The notes beneath the pieces were generated by a model that made no database searches, had not been told where the DNA came from, and saw only the letters and a program-made list of their open reading frames with translations. 64,000 bases of DNA from Rostratula benghalensis (lineage: Eukaryota; Chordata; Aves; Charadriiformes; Rostratulidae), in the NCBI GenBank assembly GCA_013399305.1, contig VXAI01000179.1, positions 607,030 to 671,029 of the forward strand, written 5' to 3'. The translations under genes were made by a program, and so were the position numbers. Below are positions 62,915 through 64,000 of this stretch, piece by piece. Every line of letters starts with the position of its first letter. The first letter of the stretch is position 1.

Positions 62915-63565
62915 TTTACAAAGGTACAGGCTGGATGCTGCCTGGCTGGGAAGCAGTTCTGCTAAAAAGGCCCTGGTGTCCTGGTGAGCTGCATGATCAG
63001 GAGCACAGCCAAGGGATCAGTGAAAGTTACTTTCTGCTTTACTCAACATATACTACACCACATCTAGATATCGTATCCAATTTTGCACTCTCCACTACAA
63101 GAAAGATATTAATAAATAGGTTAGTTCAGCAAAGAGCAACCAAAATGATTGAAGTACTGGCTCTCCAAGAAGCTGGGGGAGCTGACCCTGTTCAGCCTAG
63201 AGACGAGGTAGCTTCAGGAGGACCCAACAGCAGTCTGCCAGTGATGACAAAGAGATTACCAGAAAGATGGAGGCAGGTTTTCCATGGCAGCACATGGCAC
63301 AGGATGCCATACTGGCAAATTACATAAATTGAAACAAAAGAGGTTCTGACTTTATATAGGGGAAAACCTTTTCACTATTAGGACAGATAGTTTTGGAATA
63401 CGTTGCACAGAGAAGTTGAGCAGTCTTCATTCTCAGAAGTTTTCCAGACCTGACTGGACAAAGCCCTGAGCAGACTGGTCTGGCCTTGTAGCTTATCCTG
63501 CTGTGTGGAGGCTGCACTAGAGACCTCCTGAGACATCCTCTGATCTAAATTGTCCTACGACCTGA
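62915..63565 (+). mobile_element. Old CR1 LINE fragment with 3' end, sense
   Basis: A long but decayed CR1 piece. Landmarks in order: gtacaggctggatgctgcct near 62923, a cctggtgtcctggtgagctg block near 62972, catctagatatcgtatccaa near 63062 (matching 'cctggagtactgtgtccag'), ttcagcaaagagcaaccaaa near 63125, ctgaccctgttcagcctaga near 63182, and a 3' region with agagacctcctgagacatcc near 63519. Internal deletions and many substitutions distinguish it from the younger copy at 44752-45027. The 148-codon frame at 62881-63327 is decayed LINE sequence, not a gene. Confidence 0.8.
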
Positions 63566-64000
63566 AAGTTGGATGTGTTAAGCCTGTGTCATGGCAAGCT
63601 GTCCTCATAGTGGAGACAAATAAACATCTCTAAAGGGTTATTCTTTAGAATAACCCCTATAGTCAAGGTGGCTTTCTTGTTTCAATCCATGACCAGAACC
63701 TAGGGTAAGTAATTTAAATTTAGTCCTCTAGCTTATAAACCACTAAAATTTGGTGAGAATTGTCTCAGCCTTGTACCATGTTCTTTCTTTTGCTTGCTGA
63801 GATTCAAACTTTCCTCTATAGTGATCATGTCATGGGATGCTCCTGCAGGCCAGGGTACATCCACAGGATACGTTTTTGCTGAGAGCTGTGTCACAGGCAA
63901 TACGTAAGCACTGTAGGATACATAGGCAAAGTCTGTAGTAGCAAATAAAAAGGAGAGGAGGTGCTAGCTAAAGCAGTAAACAATAATTGCCTGTGCTCAT
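63566..64000. other. Non-coding stretch to window end
   Basis: No gene recognised. Contains a perfect 10-bp inverted repeat, gggttattct / agaataaccc with a 2-base TT loop, at 63635-63656. Confidence 0.6.

Noticed and set aside
62881..63327. 148-codon open frame on the plus strand, the longest in the window
   Set aside because: The DNA is a decayed CR1 LINE, and this frame does not preserve the reverse-transcriptase order.
1..64000. CRISPR arrays, bacterial operons, phage or plasmid modules, riboswitches
   Set aside because: The sequence is vertebrate nuclear DNA. No spaced direct-repeat arrays, dense collinear ORFs or Shine-Dalgarno-linked starts occur.

Overview
This window looks like AT-rich non-coding DNA from a bird: a gene desert, or the inside of a very long intron. 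The main evidence for a bird is a set of CR1 LINE 3' ends, two of them well preserved (26590-26965 and 44752-45027). The second ends in the ATTCTGTG-type octamer tail typical of avian CR1. Two degraded copies of a GC-richer LTR/ERV-like repeat, of a type I recall from bird genomes, point the same way. Relics of ancient amniote repeats (MIR-like SINEs, a 5S rRNA-headed SINE, an old L3-like CR1 and a GAAGTCAATGG-type repeat) fit a sauropsid genome but are not specific to birds.

I recognise no protein-coding gene on either strand. The open frames are short, unrelated to families I know, and mostly fall in repeats or chance open stretches. I saw no functional tRNA, rRNA or snRNA gene, no CRISPR array and no bacterial or viral operon.

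Layout. 1-6.1 kb: unassigned AT-rich DNA, a short CR1 piece, an old antisense CR1/L3 piece and the first LTR-like copy. 6.1-12.9 kb: AT-rich DNA with no recognised repeat, one perfect hairpin and one unresolved base. 12.9-13.6 kb: second LTR-like copy, same orientation. 13.6-26.6 kb: sparse, with three MIR-like relics. 26.6-29.3 kb: a CR1 3' end, a 5S-derived SINE fossil and a palindromic amniote relic. 29.3-44.7 kb: sparse, with a juxtaposed 3'/5' splice-site motif at 34588/34589. 44.7-46.2 kb: the best CR1 copy and a GGAGA microsatellite with an assembly gap. 46.2-52 kb: a short signal-peptide-like frame on the minus strand, a 36-bp tandem duplication, an AT-rich repeat, a GC-richer pocket and a MIR relic. 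52-62.7 kb: AT-rich with homopolymer tracts. 62.7-64 kb: a nearly perfect 77-bp tandem duplication followed by a long, old CR1.

The genes cannot be said to work together, because none is identified. What merits follow-up is possible splicing signal (a candidate recursive splice site and a few open segments flanked by splice consensus), one candidate secreted micropeptide, and several small duplications. All are weak until tested with RNA-seq and cross-species alignment. Repeat names come from recalled consensus patterns, not from a database search, and repeat edges are approximate to tens of bases.
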